A stretch of DNA of 64,000 nucleotides from Chloroflexota bacterium. Its GTDB lineage: Bacteria > Chloroflexota > Anaerolineae > Promineifilales > Promineifilaceae. The stretch is taken from assembly GCA_013112725.1 (NCBI GenBank), contig JABFFZ010000011.1, positions 29,228-93,227 on the forward strand, written 5' to 3'. Below are positions 24,347 through 33,245 of this stretch, in pieces; position 1 is the first letter of the stretch; the number at the start of each line of letters is the position of its first letter. A program made the translations under genes and the position numbers. The notes beneath the pieces were generated by a model. The model ran no database searches and was not told the DNA's origin. It was given only the letters and a program-made list of their open reading frames with translations.

Positions 24347-25591
24347 ATGGACAAACAACGAGTTGTCATTACCGGCATGGGCATCATCAGCCCGCTGGGG
24401 AATGATTTGGAAAGTACCTGGCAAGGGATTAGCAGCGGTGAAAATGGCATTCACCGCATCACCGCCTTTGACCCGGAACCATACCGCTGCCAGATGGCCG
24501 GTGAGGTGAAAGGGTTTGACGCCGAAGCCCTATTCGGCCGCAAAGATGCGCGGCGCATGTCGCGCCAGACGCAGTTTGCTATGGCCGCCGCCGGGCAAGC
24601 CATTGCCGCCGCCGGGTTAAACTTTGACCACGAAAACCGGGATCGTGTGGGTGTACTGGTGGGCAGTGGCATGAGCGCCCTTGAACCGGTTTTTGACTCC
24701 TGGCAAGTAATGGAAACAAAGGGGCCAAACCGCGTTAGCCCCTTTCTCATTCCCATCATGCTGCCGGACACACCAGGGGCGGCTATTTCTATTGCCTATG
24801 GCTTGCACGGGCCAAACTTTACCCTGGCGACGGCCTGCGCCACGGGCAATGACTCTATCGGGCAGGCGTACCGGATGATTCAGTGGGGGCTGCAAGACGT
24901 GATCCTGGCGGGGGCGACGGAAGCGGCCATCATCCCCATCACCATCGCCGGTTTTGCAGCCATGACGGCGCTGTCTAACCGGAATGAGGAACCGGAGCGG
25001 GCGTCACGGCCGTTTGACCTGCATCGGGATGGGTTTGTGCCCGGCGAAGGGGCAGCTATCCTGGTGCTGGAATCATTGGCCCATGCCCAGGCGCGGGGGG
25101 CGACCATTGTGGGGGAAGTATTGGGCTATGGCATGACCTCAGACGCTTACCATGTGTCCGCCCCGGCGGAAGATGGCGCGGGGGCAATGAAGGCGATGAA
25201 GCTGGCAATGCAGGAGGCGGGGGTCACGGCCGTAGACATTGACTATATCAACGCGCACGGCACCAGCACACCGCTAAACGACAAAGTGGAATCAATGGCC
25301 GTCAAGGGGGCGTTGGGCGACCGCGCTTACCAAATTCCCATGAGTTCCACCAAATCTATGACCGGCCATTTATTGGGCGCTACCGGCGCGTTGGAAGCGG
25401 TCTTTTGCCTGAAAGCGATGGAAACGGGGGTCATCCCGCCCACCATCAATTATGAAACACCAGACCCGGCATGTGACCTGGATTACGTGCCCAACGAACC
25501 ACGCCAGGCGCAGGTAAACATTGCCATGACCAACGCTTTTGGCTTCGGCGGGCATAATTCTGTTTTGATCTTGGGAAAATTTGATTCGTAA
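24347..25591 (+). CDS. fabF: 3-oxoacyl-[acyl-carrier-protein] synthase II
   Basis: A condensing enzyme of fatty acid elongation that joins malonyl-ACP to acyl-ACP. The catalytic triad is visible: Cys164 in TACATGNDS, His304 in NAHGTSTPLND and His341 in KSMTGHLLGATG. Length is 414 residues, exactly the FabF norm, and ITGMGIISPLGN is the standard N-terminus. TTGGAGG precedes ATG 24347. It is not next to acpP or other fab genes here. A long inverted repeat follows the stop codon. Confidence 0.95.
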   Translation: MDKQRVVITGMGIISPLGNDLESTWQGISSGENGIHRITAFDPEPYRCQMAGEVKGFDAEALFGRKDARRMSRQTQFAMAAAGQAIAAAGLNFDHENRDRVGVLVGSGMSALEPVFDSWQVMETKGPNRVSPFLIPIMLPDTPGAAISIAYGLHGPNFTLATACATGNDSIGQAYRMIQWGLQDVILAGATEAAIIPITIAGFAAMTALSNRNEEPERASRPFDLHRDGFVPGEGAAILVLESLAHAQARGATIVGEVLGYGMTSDAYHVSAPAEDGAGAMKAMKLAMQEAGVTAVDIDYINAHGTSTPLNDKVESMAVKGALGDRAYQIPMSSTKSMTGHLLGATGALEAVFCLKAMETGVIPPTINYETPDPACDLDYVPNEPRQAQVNIAMTNAFGFGGHNSVLILGKFDS

Positions 25592-25600
25592 ATTGTATGC

Positions 25601-25670
25601 GTAGGGGCGAGGCAGTTGGGTATTGCCTTGTCTTGCAAGACTGCTATGCTCCCAACTGCCTCGCCCCTAC
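25601..25670. terminator. Long inverted repeat between fabF and DUF2085 gene
   Basis: 20-base perfect arms (25601-25620 with 25651-25670) flank a 30-base loop that itself can fold (TCTTGCAAGA). It lies between convergent genes, so it may stop both transcripts. The GTAGGGGCGAGGC word also looks like a dispersed repeat. Confidence 0.65.
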
Positions 25671-25672
25671 CC

Positions 25673-26461
25673 CTACCCATTGCGCTGTTCAATTCTCACC
25701 GCTGCTTCTTGTTCAGATACCTGCATCCCGCCATCCACATGCGGCAGGATAAGCCAGGCGAGCATGAAACCAAAGAGAGCGCCGGTAGCAAAACGGAGCC
25801 AGGGCGGGCTTTCGCGTAGGGGGAAAATGGCGCCTAATAGTTGTTGGATGGATGACGGTTCACCGCCGCCAATGGGCACGGCATAGTAGCCAAAAAGCTG
25901 GCTGAAGCCGTCCAGAGCAATCGGCCCCATGCCAATGATAAGGAAGATGAGGACGGGCAACGGCCGTATCACCACCCGTTTACGCAACAGGCCATACAAC
26001 AATCCGCCAATCAACACAAAGCCATAAATGGCGATGTCTCGCTCACAAAGCGCCATTTTGTAACCCAACTGTTCATTGCCTACAAAACGGCGCGCCGCCA
26101 GGAAGAAGTTGGCCCAATTATCGGGGCTGGCCCCTTCAAATTCTTCGATCTCATCGGTGTAGGCTTCCAGCGGCTTGTAGCTCGTGCCCGCCAGTTCACG
26201 CGGGTAGACGGGCTGCTCGCCAAACAGGAAAAAGCTGCGCGAGGCCATCTGGTGGCACATAGGACTATAAACGGTGTAAATGATCCGCCCCGGCCCGGTC
26301 AACCCGGCGTGCATCAATATGGGGGCCAGAATGGGCAGGAAAACGTAAATGGCGACGACGGTATTAAACACCAGCAACCAGTGACGGCTAAACCAATGGG
26401 TAAATTTATCCGCGCCCAGGGCAATGTTTTGTGACGTGTTGTTTCTTGGGGGTACATCCAT
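25673..26461 (-). CDS. DUF2085 membrane protein
   Basis: A multi-helix membrane protein of 262 residues. The family mark is CHQMASRSFFLFGEQ, equal to the CHQ-x3-RSF motif of DUF2085. Hydrophobic helices lie near residues 30-52, 150-170, 178-196 and 225-245. The function is unknown. It is the last gene of the leftward block that contains tlpA, ccdA and the ccm genes. A Cys-containing membrane protein next to thiol-disulfide carriers suggests a role in redox or metal handling, but that is inference. Confidence 0.75.
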   Translation of the reverse strand: MDVPPRNNTSQNIALGADKFTHWFSRHWLLVFNTVVAIYVFLPILAPILMHAGLTGPGRIIYTVYSPMCHQMASRSFFLFGEQPVYPRELAGTSYKPLEAYTDEIEEFEGASPDNWANFFLAARRFVGNEQLGYKMALCERDIAIYGFVLIGGLLYGLLRKRVVIRPLPVLIFLIIGMGPIALDGFSQLFGYYAVPIGGGEPSSIQQLLGAIFPLRESPPWLRFATGALFGFMLAWLILPHVDGGMQVSEQEAAVRIEQRNG

Positions 26462-26567
26462 AGCCGCAAGTATAAAGAAAACAATGCCTAATGCACAGTC
26501 ATGATACTGCTAACAATTATAAACGAGCGTTCCGTTCACGGTCGGCTCTGCGCCGGGCAGCCGTTGT

Positions 26568-27227
26568 TCATGGAGTGCTTTTTATAGTCTCCGCCAGATA
26601 CGCCTCAATTTGGGAGGCAGCTAACATGCCACGATGGATAGCGGTAATTTCCCCCGCGCCATTGATGAAAAAGCTGGAAGGAAAGAAGCGGTTCACGCCA
26701 TATAGTTCGGCCACCACCCCCTCACTATCCAGCAGAGGCGTAAAAGTCAGCCCCATTTCATCCACAAAAAATTTGCGCACAAGTTGGGGGGATTCTTCCT
26801 GGTTGAGCGCCAGAATAACCAGGCCATCATCCTGGTATTGGCTGTAGGCGGCTTGCAGTTCGGGCATTTCCAGGCGGCAGGGGGCGCACCAGGTGGCCCA
26901 AAAGTTGAGAATGACAGGACGGCCGTGAAAATCCGCCAACTGCACCACATTCCCATCTAAATCTAACAGGGCAAAGTCATACGCCGGGTCGCCGGTGGTC
27001 AGGCGGTCGCTGGGGAGCTGCGCCAGCCCTGTCCGGGAACCGGTATTGGCGGGTACTTGTTCCAGTATGGAGGATTGGGGTTGGGACACGGCCGCGTTCC
27101 CCCACCCACTGCCAAAGATAAACAGAGCAAACGCCAGGCCCAGCAAAAAAAAGCCGGCTATGAGGAAAAGGGGTCGGTGAGTACGGCCATGGCCCTGAAC
27201 TGGTTCATGGTCTTGTGGGAGGGACAT
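26568..27227 (-). CDS. TlpA/ResA-type membrane-anchored thioredoxin
   Basis: An extracytoplasmic thiol-disulfide oxidoreductase that keeps the haem-binding cysteines of apocytochrome c reduced. One membrane helix (PLFLIAGFFLLGLAFALFIF) is followed by an AhpC/TSA-type thioredoxin fold with active site WCAPC in NFWATWCAPCRLEMPEL near residue 117, and the cis-Pro region TPLLDSEG. Length is 219 residues. It is downstream of ccdA, which would deliver electrons to it across the membrane. The gap holds only a word repeat, so co-transcription with ccdA is likely. Confidence 0.9.
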   Translation of the reverse strand: MSLPQDHEPVQGHGRTHRPLFLIAGFFLLGLAFALFIFGSGWGNAAVSQPQSSILEQVPANTGSRTGLAQLPSDRLTTGDPAYDFALLDLDGNVVQLADFHGRPVILNFWATWCAPCRLEMPELQAAYSQYQDDGLVILALNQEESPQLVRKFFVDEMGLTFTPLLDSEGVVAELYGVNRFFPSSFFINGAGEITAIHRGMLAASQIEAYLAETIKSTP

Positions 27228-27237
27228 AGGAACAGAT

Positions 27238-27284
27238 GTAATTGGGTAATTGGGTAATTACCCGGTAATTACCCGGTTACATAA
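27238..27284. repeat. Word-repeat quasi-palindrome (GGTAATT family)
   Basis: ATTGGGTAATTGGGTAATTACCCGGTAATTACCCGG is a nearly self-complementary array with 8-base spacing. Same family as 34071-34125 and 57789-57848. Confidence 0.75.
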
Positions 27285-27295
27285 TGACCAATCTT

Positions 27296-28414
27296 CTACG
27301 GCGTAAAAAAGTTCACAATCAATTCTTCAAACTCAATCAGCTTTTCCGCCACCCACGAATCCACCAGCAGCCCGTTAATGAGCGTCAGCGAACCGTTGAG
27401 CATGAGCAGGGCAATGAGGATAAACAACGCGCCACTAATCAATTGTGTACTGTGCAAATGCACCGTCATCCGCTGGCTGCCCGTGCTGGTAAACGTCCAT
27501 AATGCCGCGCCTGCCACCGTCAGCAGCAACAGCCCCACTTCCATCGCCAGCGTCATTTCACGTCCCGCCAAAACCGGGTAGGCGCGGAACAGATATTCCA
27601 CCACTGCCACCAGGATGCGCCAGATAGCCAGCGCCCAAATCAGGGCTACCACAAACGTATGCGTATCCCATTCCCACCCCTTACCGCGCAGCACTTTCCA
27701 AAAGGTACTTTGGCGGCTGATACGCCCAAAAAAGGTGGAGACGATAAGCAGCGGCAGCCCTAACCCTAAGGTGTAGATGAACAGCAGCGACATGCCCCGC
27801 CAGACCGTATCCGTGTAATAAGCCAGCGTCGTCACTGCCCCCAAAATGGGGCCAATGCAAGCCGTCCAGCCTACGGCAAAGGTCAACCCAAAAACGTAGG
27901 ACCCGGCCAACGTGGCGCTGCGTGGTTCCGCCCCCCCACCACCGCTGGTATCCACGCCGGTAAACCCTTTACCGAGCAGGCTCAACACCCCCATCACCAT
28001 AATGACCGAGCCACCCACAATCATCAAGATAGCCTGGTTTTGACCCAACACTCGCCCCAGAGCAAAACCGACCGCGCCGAAAAGGGTAAACGTGGTAGTC
28101 AGCCCCAGGATGAAAGCCAAAGTATTAGCGGCAATTTGGGAACGGCCGCTCTGAAAAGCAAAGGCAAAATAAGCGGTCAACACCGGCAGCGTACAGGGCG
28201 ACAAAAAACTGAGCAGCCCCCCGCCAAAGGCCAACACGGCCAACACAAGATATGGTTGGGTTTGCAGGCCAAATTGAATGCGGTTGGGATCGTTGCTCTG
28301 GTTAAAAGCGCCAAAGATAAGCAGGATGATCACGGCCGTGACCAACCCGATCACCAATTTCTGTCCACTCGACAGCGCCTGCCAGCGCCCCGGTAAAGTT
28401 GTCGTTTTCTGCAT
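27296..28414 (-). CDS. ccdA: Cytochrome c biogenesis protein CcdA
   Basis: Carries reducing power across the membrane to TlpA/ResA proteins. The two conserved cysteines are in LSFLSPCTLPVLTAYFAF and GWTACIGPILGAV, the CcdA signature pair. About eight hydrophobic helices are seen in 372 residues, longer than the 220-240 typical of short CcdA because of an N-terminal anchor region (about 65 residues) and three C-terminal helices. ATG 28414. Upstream lie the ccm genes, separated by 175 bases that include a dispersed 72-bp element. Confidence 0.9.
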   Translation of the reverse strand: MQKTTTLPGRWQALSSGQKLVIGLVTAVIILLIFGAFNQSNDPNRIQFGLQTQPYLVLAVLAFGGGLLSFLSPCTLPVLTAYFAFAFQSGRSQIAANTLAFILGLTTTFTLFGAVGFALGRVLGQNQAILMIVGGSVIMVMGVLSLLGKGFTGVDTSGGGGAEPRSATLAGSYVFGLTFAVGWTACIGPILGAVTTLAYYTDTVWRGMSLLFIYTLGLGLPLLIVSTFFGRISRQSTFWKVLRGKGWEWDTHTFVVALIWALAIWRILVAVVEYLFRAYPVLAGREMTLAMEVGLLLLTVAGAALWTFTSTGSQRMTVHLHSTQLISGALFILIALLMLNGSLTLINGLLVDSWVAEKLIEFEELIVNFFTP

Positions 28415-28499
28415 AAAGGTATCTCTCCGTCAAACCAAAATCTACCTCTTAGACATACTGCCTGCCGCTCATCTTACAACAGGAAAGAGATTAGGGGAT

Positions 28500-28573
28500 T
28501 GAGTGGCGACCACACATCCGATTTCTCAAAGAAATCGGATGTATGACACGAACGAGTGGAAATATCATTTCCC
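28500..28573. repeat. Dispersed 72-bp element, copy 1
   Basis: Contains the hairpin ATCCGATTTCT-caaAG-AAATCGGAT plus flanks GAGTGGCGACCA and ACGAACGAGTGGAAATATC. A copy in inverted orientation, flanks included, is at 55359-55431. A core-only version is at 52092-52124. Confidence 0.85.
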
Positions 28574-28589
28574 AGAGAGATTAAATCCC

Positions 28590-28793
28590 CTAATCCCCAA
28601 TCTCCTCCTCTTCCAACAACTGCGCCATCAACTGCAAATCTTTCTGCAAATTCCGCTGCCGTACCGCCAGCGTCACAATATACCCCAACGAAATCAGCCC
28701 CATCACCGCATACCCCAACAGCAAATAATCATTAAACCGGTTAGGGTTGCTAATTTGCAGCCAGGGCAACCCAAACATCCACAAAGCCATCAT
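28590..28793 (-). CDS. ccmD: CcmD-like small haem-exporter subunit
   Basis: A 67-residue protein with one membrane helix (YLLLGYAVMGLISLGYIVTLA) followed by a basic/acidic helix RQRNLQKDLQLMAQLLEEEE. This is the shape of CcmD, which helps release haem-loaded CcmE from CcmABC. It starts two bases after the ccmC stop, and its SD AGGAGG lies inside the ccmC end. Sequence alone is weak for so small a protein; the position between ccmC and ccdA carries the call. Confidence 0.75.
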   Translation of the reverse strand: MMALWMFGLPWLQISNPNRFNDYLLLGYAVMGLISLGYIVTLAVRQRNLQKDLQLMAQLLEEEEIGD

Positions 28794-28795
28794 TC

Positions 28796-29542
28796 TTATC
28801 CTCCTTGCAAACGGGCCGCCACCCGCATTTTTAGCGTCGTCACCTGATCCTTCAATAGTTGCAGCCGAATACGGTTCATCAGCCAGGCCACGTAAATGAG
28901 CGAAAAGGAGACCACATTCACCGTCAGCGTAATCCCCATGCGCATCGAGGCCAGACCAGGGGCAATGTCCTGTAACCCTTGCTCCGCCCCTTGCGCCGAT
29001 TCCAACGTGCCGCCAAAGACCACCGGATGAATATCGCGCCAGATGCGGATGCTGACATAGGCCAGAATAATGGAGACAAACGACACAATGACGTACACGG
29101 CCGCAAACCGGCCCCGCTTCTCCTCATCCTCAATGGCGCCGCGCAGCATGAAGTAAGCGGCATACACCAGCCAGGCAATGGTAATCAACGTCAGGCGCGG
29201 ACTCCATTCCCACCAGGTATTCCAGGCCGGTTTACCCCACACCGACCCCGCCGCCGTCGTCACCGTTAGAAAAACCAGCCCCACTTCCACCGAAGAGAGA
29301 GCAATGGTGTCCCAACGGCGCTGTGGCCGCCACAGGTACAAAATGCCAGCGACCAGGGCCACAAAAAAAGCGATGGACCCCACCCAGGCTGTGCCTACAT
29401 GAAAATAGAAAATGCGCTGCACATTGCCCATCGAACGTTCTACCGGTGCATACAAAAAGATAAAGCCAATGCTCACCAACAGCGACAAAAAGGCCAGCAC
29501 ATTCAAAACGGCCACAGTCCGGTTCAAGCGCGTCATGTTCAT
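28796..29542 (-). CDS. ccmC: Haem exporter protein CcmC
   Basis: A six-helix membrane protein that binds haem and loads it onto CcmE during cytochrome c maturation. The tryptophan-rich haem loop is WGKPAWNTWWEWSPRL near residue 107-122, and conserved histidines lie in YFHVGTAW and in the later DIHPVVF segment. Length is 248 residues. ATG 29542 follows AAGGAGTGAGG; a GTG nine bases earlier is less likely. It is third in the order ccmA-ccmB-ccmC-ccmD. Confidence 0.92.
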   Translation of the reverse strand: MNMTRLNRTVAVLNVLAFLSLLVSIGFIFLYAPVERSMGNVQRIFYFHVGTAWVGSIAFFVALVAGILYLWRPQRRWDTIALSSVEVGLVFLTVTTAAGSVWGKPAWNTWWEWSPRLTLITIAWLVYAAYFMLRGAIEDEEKRGRFAAVYVIVSFVSIILAYVSIRIWRDIHPVVFGGTLESAQGAEQGLQDIAPGLASMRMGITLTVNVVSFSLIYVAWLMNRIRLQLLKDQVTTLKMRVAARLQGG

Positions 29543-29561
29543 AAGCCTCACTCCTTTTCAA

Positions 29562-29590
29562 ACCCTAAGGGATTTTGAAAACCTGAGGGT
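29562..29590. repeat. Dispersed hairpin (ACCCTAAGGG family)
   Basis: ACCCTAAGGGATTTTG and AAAACCTGAGGGT form imperfect arms in the gap between ccmB and ccmC. It resembles the hairpins at 24202, 35188 and 44809. Confidence 0.55.
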
Positions 29591-29598
29591 CTTCAACC

Positions 29599-30324
29599 TT
29601 ACGACTCCACCAAAAACGGATAACTAAAAAATCCAACGGCTAAAATGGCCAGATCATACGCCGCAATAAGGGAAATACTGCTATTGACGGTATCCATCTG
29701 CGGCTGCAAAGAGACAATTTCGGCGGTGGCGATGGCCGCCGGCAAGATCAACGGCAGCACAATGGGCAGCAGCAAAATGGGCAGCAGCACTTCCCGCGAA
29801 CGGGTCTGGATAGTCATGGAAGTGACCAACACCCCGGCAGCCACATAACCAATAGTGCCCAAAAACAGAACCAGCAGAGCCGCCGGTTGCCAAAACGGTT
29901 TATTAAAGAAGATGGTAAAGATGAAAACCAACGCGACTTCCAACAGCAGCGTAAAAATGGTGACACTGATCACCTTGGCCAGGTAAATACCGCGCCGATC
30001 CACCGGGGCGATCAACAGCGCGTCAATCGTCTGGTTCTCACGCTCAATGGACAGCGAACGATTCAGCCCCAACGTGCCTGCCAGGATGATGGTGGCCCAC
30101 AAAAGGCCCGTAGATACCTGGCGGGCAGCGTCCAGATCGGTACTCAGGGCAAAGTTGAACATGACGACGACGACGAGCGAGAACATGAGCATGACGCTCA
30201 AGGTCTGGCGGGTGTGCTGCTCGATGCGTAAATCTTTCCAAACGATAGACCACACGGCCGTCCAGAACGATGAGGTGGTCGCCTGGGGGCGCGCCACCGG
30301 TATTCCCTGACTTTGCTCAGCCAC
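29599..30324 (-). CDS. ccmB: Haem exporter membrane subunit CcmB
   Basis: Membrane partner of the CcmA ATPase. Six hydrophobic helices are seen, for example LSVMLMFSLVVVVMFNFAL and ILLLPIVLPLILPAAIATA. The signature GTLGLNRSLSIERENQTIDALL-APVDR is typical of CcmB. The start is uncertain: the frame is open to 30390, but that part is word-repeat DNA. GTG 30324 (then AEQSQG) is the first plausible start after it, and would give 241 residues. Confidence 0.87.
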   Translation of the reverse strand: MAEQSQGIPVARPQATTSSFWTAVWSIVWKDLRIEQHTRQTLSVMLMFSLVVVVMFNFALSTDLDAARQVSTGLLWATIILAGTLGLNRSLSIERENQTIDALLIAPVDRRGIYLAKVISVTIFTLLLEVALVFIFTIFFNKPFWQPAALLVLFLGTIGYVAAGVLVTSMTIQTRSREVLLPILLLPIVLPLILPAAIATAEIVSLQPQMDTVNSSISLIAAYDLAILAVGFFSYPFLVES

Positions 30325-30425
30325 TTGCCACCTGCCCCTCTTCGGCAAGCTCAGGGCCAGCTTGGCCACCTGACACCTGACACTCGACACTCAACACCCG
30401 ACATCTGCTACTTGCCACCTGCCGC
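30321..30425. repeat. Word-repeat array between ccmA and ccmB
   Basis: Cassettes of CACTTGCCACCTG, CTTCGGCAAGCTCAGGG, GACACTCGACACTCAACACC and CTACTTGCCACCTGCC follow each other with about 7-base spacing. The right end forms the last ccmA codons. Confidence 0.7.
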
Positions 30426-31127
30426 CTCTTTCCGCCCCGTATGGGCGGCATACAGCTCTAAAAAGTCAGACGACGTCACTTCGTGGCTGTTTAAGGAAGC
30501 GACAATTTTGCCCCGGTTGAGGATGGCCATGCGGTCACACAAATCCAGACCATGCACCAGATCGTGGGTGATGAGGAGGATCGTACGGCCGTCCGCCTGC
30601 TCCCGCAGCAGCAAATCATCCAACAACTGCGCCGCATCCTGGTCTAGCCCGGTGTACGGTTCGTCCAGCAGCAGCACTTCCGGCTCATGCAGCGTGGCTC
30701 TGGCAATCGTCAGGCGCTGCATCATGCCCCGCGAAAAGGTGCGCACCGGGTCGCGCTGCCGCGCCGCCAGCCCCACCTGCTTCAAAGCGCGGCCAATACG
30801 CACCTCGGCATCGGGCACACTGTACAGCCGGGCATAAAAATGCAGATTTTCCGCCGCCGTCAGGTCGCCATATAACAATGTCTGATGGGAAACTAGACCA
30901 ATGTAGCGCCGCACCCGGTCGCCATGCTGCGGCAGCGCCCAGCCGCCGATCTTCACTTCGCCCGCTGTAGGCTTGAGCAACGTCGCCACAATGCGCATCA
31001 GCGTAGATTTGCCGGCGCCATTAGGCCCAACCAGGGTCACAAACTCACCGGCGGCCACGTGCAACTGCACCCCACGTAAAACCGGCGTAACACCGTAATT
31101 TTTGACCAGCCCGGCGATTTGAATCAT
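30408..31127 (-). CDS. ccmA: Haem exporter ATP-binding protein CcmA
   Basis: ABC ATPase of the CcmAB(CD) complex, whose ATP hydrolysis releases haem-CcmE. Walker A is GPNGAGKST near residue 38-46, the signature is FSRGMMQRLTIARA, Walker B is EVLLLDEPYTGLD, and the H-loop is LLITHD. Length is 239 residues. It is the first gene of the leftward ccmABCD block. Its last residues AAGGK are encoded within repeat DNA. Confidence 0.9.
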   Translation of the reverse strand: MIQIAGLVKNYGVTPVLRGVQLHVAAGEFVTLVGPNGAGKSTLMRIVATLLKPTAGEVKIGGWALPQHGDRVRRYIGLVSHQTLLYGDLTAAENLHFYARLYSVPDAEVRIGRALKQVGLAARQRDPVRTFSRGMMQRLTIARATLHEPEVLLLDEPYTGLDQDAAQLLDDLLLREQADGRTILLITHDLVHGLDLCDRMAILNRGKIVASLNSHEVTSSDFLELYAAHTGRKEAAGGK

Positions 31128-31293
31128 GCGCCTATTTTAGAGTGTTACCGGGGGCGGGCAAGTGACATTCATCAACGATGCAGGCGACATCTACCATTTG
31201 CCATATTCCCTGTTAAACTTAGCTTACGAGGAGACAACCAATCAATCACCACAAATTCGTGTAATTCGTGGCAATCAAAAGAGGTGAAACCCG

Positions 31294-32151
31294 ATGGCGC
31301 GAAAGAAAGTGACCGTCTTAGATTTGCAGAAACGCAAAGAGCAAAAAATCCCCATCACCATGCTCACTGCCTACGACTATTCCGGCGGGGTGCTGGTAGA
31401 TCAGGCCGAGATTGACATCATCCTGGTGGGCGACTCGCTGGCCATGGTTATGCTGGGGCATGAAAACACCGTCGCTGTGACCATGGACGAGATGCTGCAC
31501 CATTGCCGCGCCGTTGCCCGCGGCGCAAAACACCCATTTCTGGTGGGCGACATGCCCTTTATGTCTTACCAGATTGAACTGGCGGAAACGGTGCGCAACG
31601 CTGGCCGTTTCCTCAAAGAAGCGGGCATGGATGCCATCAAGCTGGAAGGCGGGCGCGATGTGGCCCCAACGGTGCAGGCCATCGTCCGGGCGGGCATTCC
31701 CGTCATGGGGCACATTGGCCTGACGCCGCAAACCATCTCGCAGTTGGGTGGCTTCAAAGCGCAGGGCAAAACGGCCGTCGCCGCCCACCGCCTGCTGCAA
31801 GACGCCCTCATCCTGGAAGAAGCGGGCTGTTTTGCCATCGTCCTGGAAGCCGTGCCCGCCCCCGTCGCCGCCGCCATCAGCCAACGGCTGCGCATCCCCA
31901 CCATTGGCATTGGCGCGGGCGCGGGCTGCGACGGGCAGGTATTGGTCTACCACGACCTGCTTGGCCTGTTCGACCGTTTCACCCCCAAATTTGTGAAACA
32001 ATACGCCCGCCTGAACGAAGTCATCGTCAGCGCCCTGAACACTTACCGGGACGATGTGGTCAACGGCCGTTTCCCCACCGACGAACACACCTACCCCATG
32101 TCGGAAGCGGAAGTGGCAGCGTTCCAGCAAATGTTAGCAGGTGATCAGTAA
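31294..32151 (+). CDS. panB: 3-methyl-2-oxobutanoate hydroxymethyltransferase
   Basis: First step of pantothenate synthesis: adds a hydroxymethyl group from methylene-tetrahydrofolate to 2-oxoisovalerate, giving ketopantoate. Family motifs are ITMLTAYDY, IILVGDSLAMVMLGHENT with the metal-binding Asp, DAIKLEGG, GHIGLTPQ and IGIGAGAGCDGQ. Length is 285 residues (family 260-285). AAGAGGTG precedes ATG 31294. It begins the rightward panB-panE-panC block; panD is not in the window. Confidence 0.96.
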   Translation: MARKKVTVLDLQKRKEQKIPITMLTAYDYSGGVLVDQAEIDIILVGDSLAMVMLGHENTVAVTMDEMLHHCRAVARGAKHPFLVGDMPFMSYQIELAETVRNAGRFLKEAGMDAIKLEGGRDVAPTVQAIVRAGIPVMGHIGLTPQTISQLGGFKAQGKTAVAAHRLLQDALILEEAGCFAIVLEAVPAPVAAAISQRLRIPTIGIGAGAGCDGQVLVYHDLLGLFDRFTPKFVKQYARLNEVIVSALNTYRDDVVNGRFPTDEHTYPMSEAEVAAFQQMLAGDQ

Positions 32152-32203
32152 TCGGTTATCGGTGAAGAAAACCGATTACCGATTACCGTTTACCGATTAC
32201 CGG
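32149..32203. repeat. Word-repeat quasi-palindrome (CGGTAAT family)
   Basis: AATCGGTTATCGGTG is followed by ACCGATTACCGATTACCGTTTACCGATTACC, with 7-base spacing. It fills the whole panB-panE gap and leaves no ribosome site for panE. Confidence 0.75.
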
Positions 32204-32205
32204 CA

Positions 32206-33204
32206 ATGAAGATCGCCATCATTGGCATTGGCGCCATGGGTAGTTTGTTTGGCGCACATCTGCACCCGTTGGCAGATGTGACCCTGCTCGGTGAATGGCC
32301 AGAGCAGTTAACCGCACTGCGCGAAAATGGGCTGTTGGTGGAAATGAGTGACGGCCGTACCTTTCGCACCCCTCTCCGCGCCACCAACATTATCGCCGAC
32401 GTCGCCCCCGCCGACCTGGCCCTCATCCTCGTCAAAAGCCACAAAACAGCCGCCGCCGCCAACGTTGCCCGGCAGGTGTTGGCCGAAGACGGGCTGACAC
32501 TGACGCTGCAAAACGGCCTGGGCAACCTGGAAACACTCGCCCATGAACTGACGCCGCACCCGGCTGCTTTGGGCGTTACCTCGGCCGGGGCCGCTATGGC
32601 CGGGCCGGGGCACGTGCGCGTGGCCGGGATGGGGCACACCTACCTGGCCCCACCCACCGGGCCAGGCGCGCGCGTCACATTGGCCGAAGTAGCCGCCTTG
32701 TTCCAACAGGCCGGTTTCCCCACCGACCTGACGGACAACCCCATCAGCCTGGTGTGGGGCAAGCTGGCCATCAACGCCGGCATCAACCCGCTGACGGCGT
32801 TGCTGCGTGTGCCCAACGGCTACCTGGCCAAAAACCCGGCAGCGCGGGCGATTATGTTTCAGGCCGCTAATGAAACAGCGGCGGTGGCGCACGCGCAAGG
32901 CATCGTGCTGCCCTACGCCGACGCCGCCCAACGCGCCCTCGACGTGGCGCGGGATACCGCCACCAACCAATCTTCCATGCTGCAAGACGTGTTACGCGGG
33001 GCGCGGACGGAGATTGAGGCGATTTGTGGGGCGGTGGTGAGTTACGGCCGTCGCTACCACGTGCCTACCCCGGTCAATGAGGTGTTGTTGGCCGAGATTA
33101 AGAGATTGGAAATTGGGGGATTGGAGATGGGGAGATTGAAGATTGATCAGGCAGCCATCATCTCTCATCTCCAATCTCAAATCTCCACACAGGAAAATTT
33201 GTAG
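32206..33204 (+). CDS. panE: 2-dehydropantoate 2-reductase
   Basis: NADPH-dependent reduction of ketopantoate to pantoate. The N-terminal Rossmann motif is IGIGAMGSLFGAHL, the catalytic Lys is in VWGKLAINAGINPLTALL, and NQSSMLQDVLRGARTEIEAICG is the C-terminal signature. The family is usually near 300 residues; this one is 332. The extra tail (from about KRLEIGGLEMGRLKID) is written by a GGAGATT word repeat at 33104-33186 that runs into the gene and beyond its old end. No Shine-Dalgarno site precedes ATG 32206; repeat DNA occupies that position. Confidence 0.94.
   Translation: MKIAIIGIGAMGSLFGAHLHPLADVTLLGEWPEQLTALRENGLLVEMSDGRTFRTPLRATNIIADVAPADLALILVKSHKTAAAANVARQVLAEDGLTLTLQNGLGNLETLAHELTPHPAALGVTSAGAAMAGPGHVRVAGMGHTYLAPPTGPGARVTLAEVAALFQQAGFPTDLTDNPISLVWGKLAINAGINPLTALLRVPNGYLAKNPAARAIMFQAANETAAVAHAQGIVLPYADAAQRALDVARDTATNQSSMLQDVLRGARTEIEAICGAVVSYGRRYHVPTPVNEVLLAEIKRLEIGGLEMGRLKIDQAAIISHLQSQISTQENL
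33104..33186. repeat. GGAGATT word repeat inside the 3' end of panE
   Basis: AGATTGGAAATTGGGGGATTGG words pair with CATCTCCAATCTCAAATCTCC. It encodes about the last 30 residues of PanE. Confidence 0.8.
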
Positions 33205-33245
33205 CGCGATTTAGCGAATCGCGTTACGGTTCGAAAGGCGTAGTC

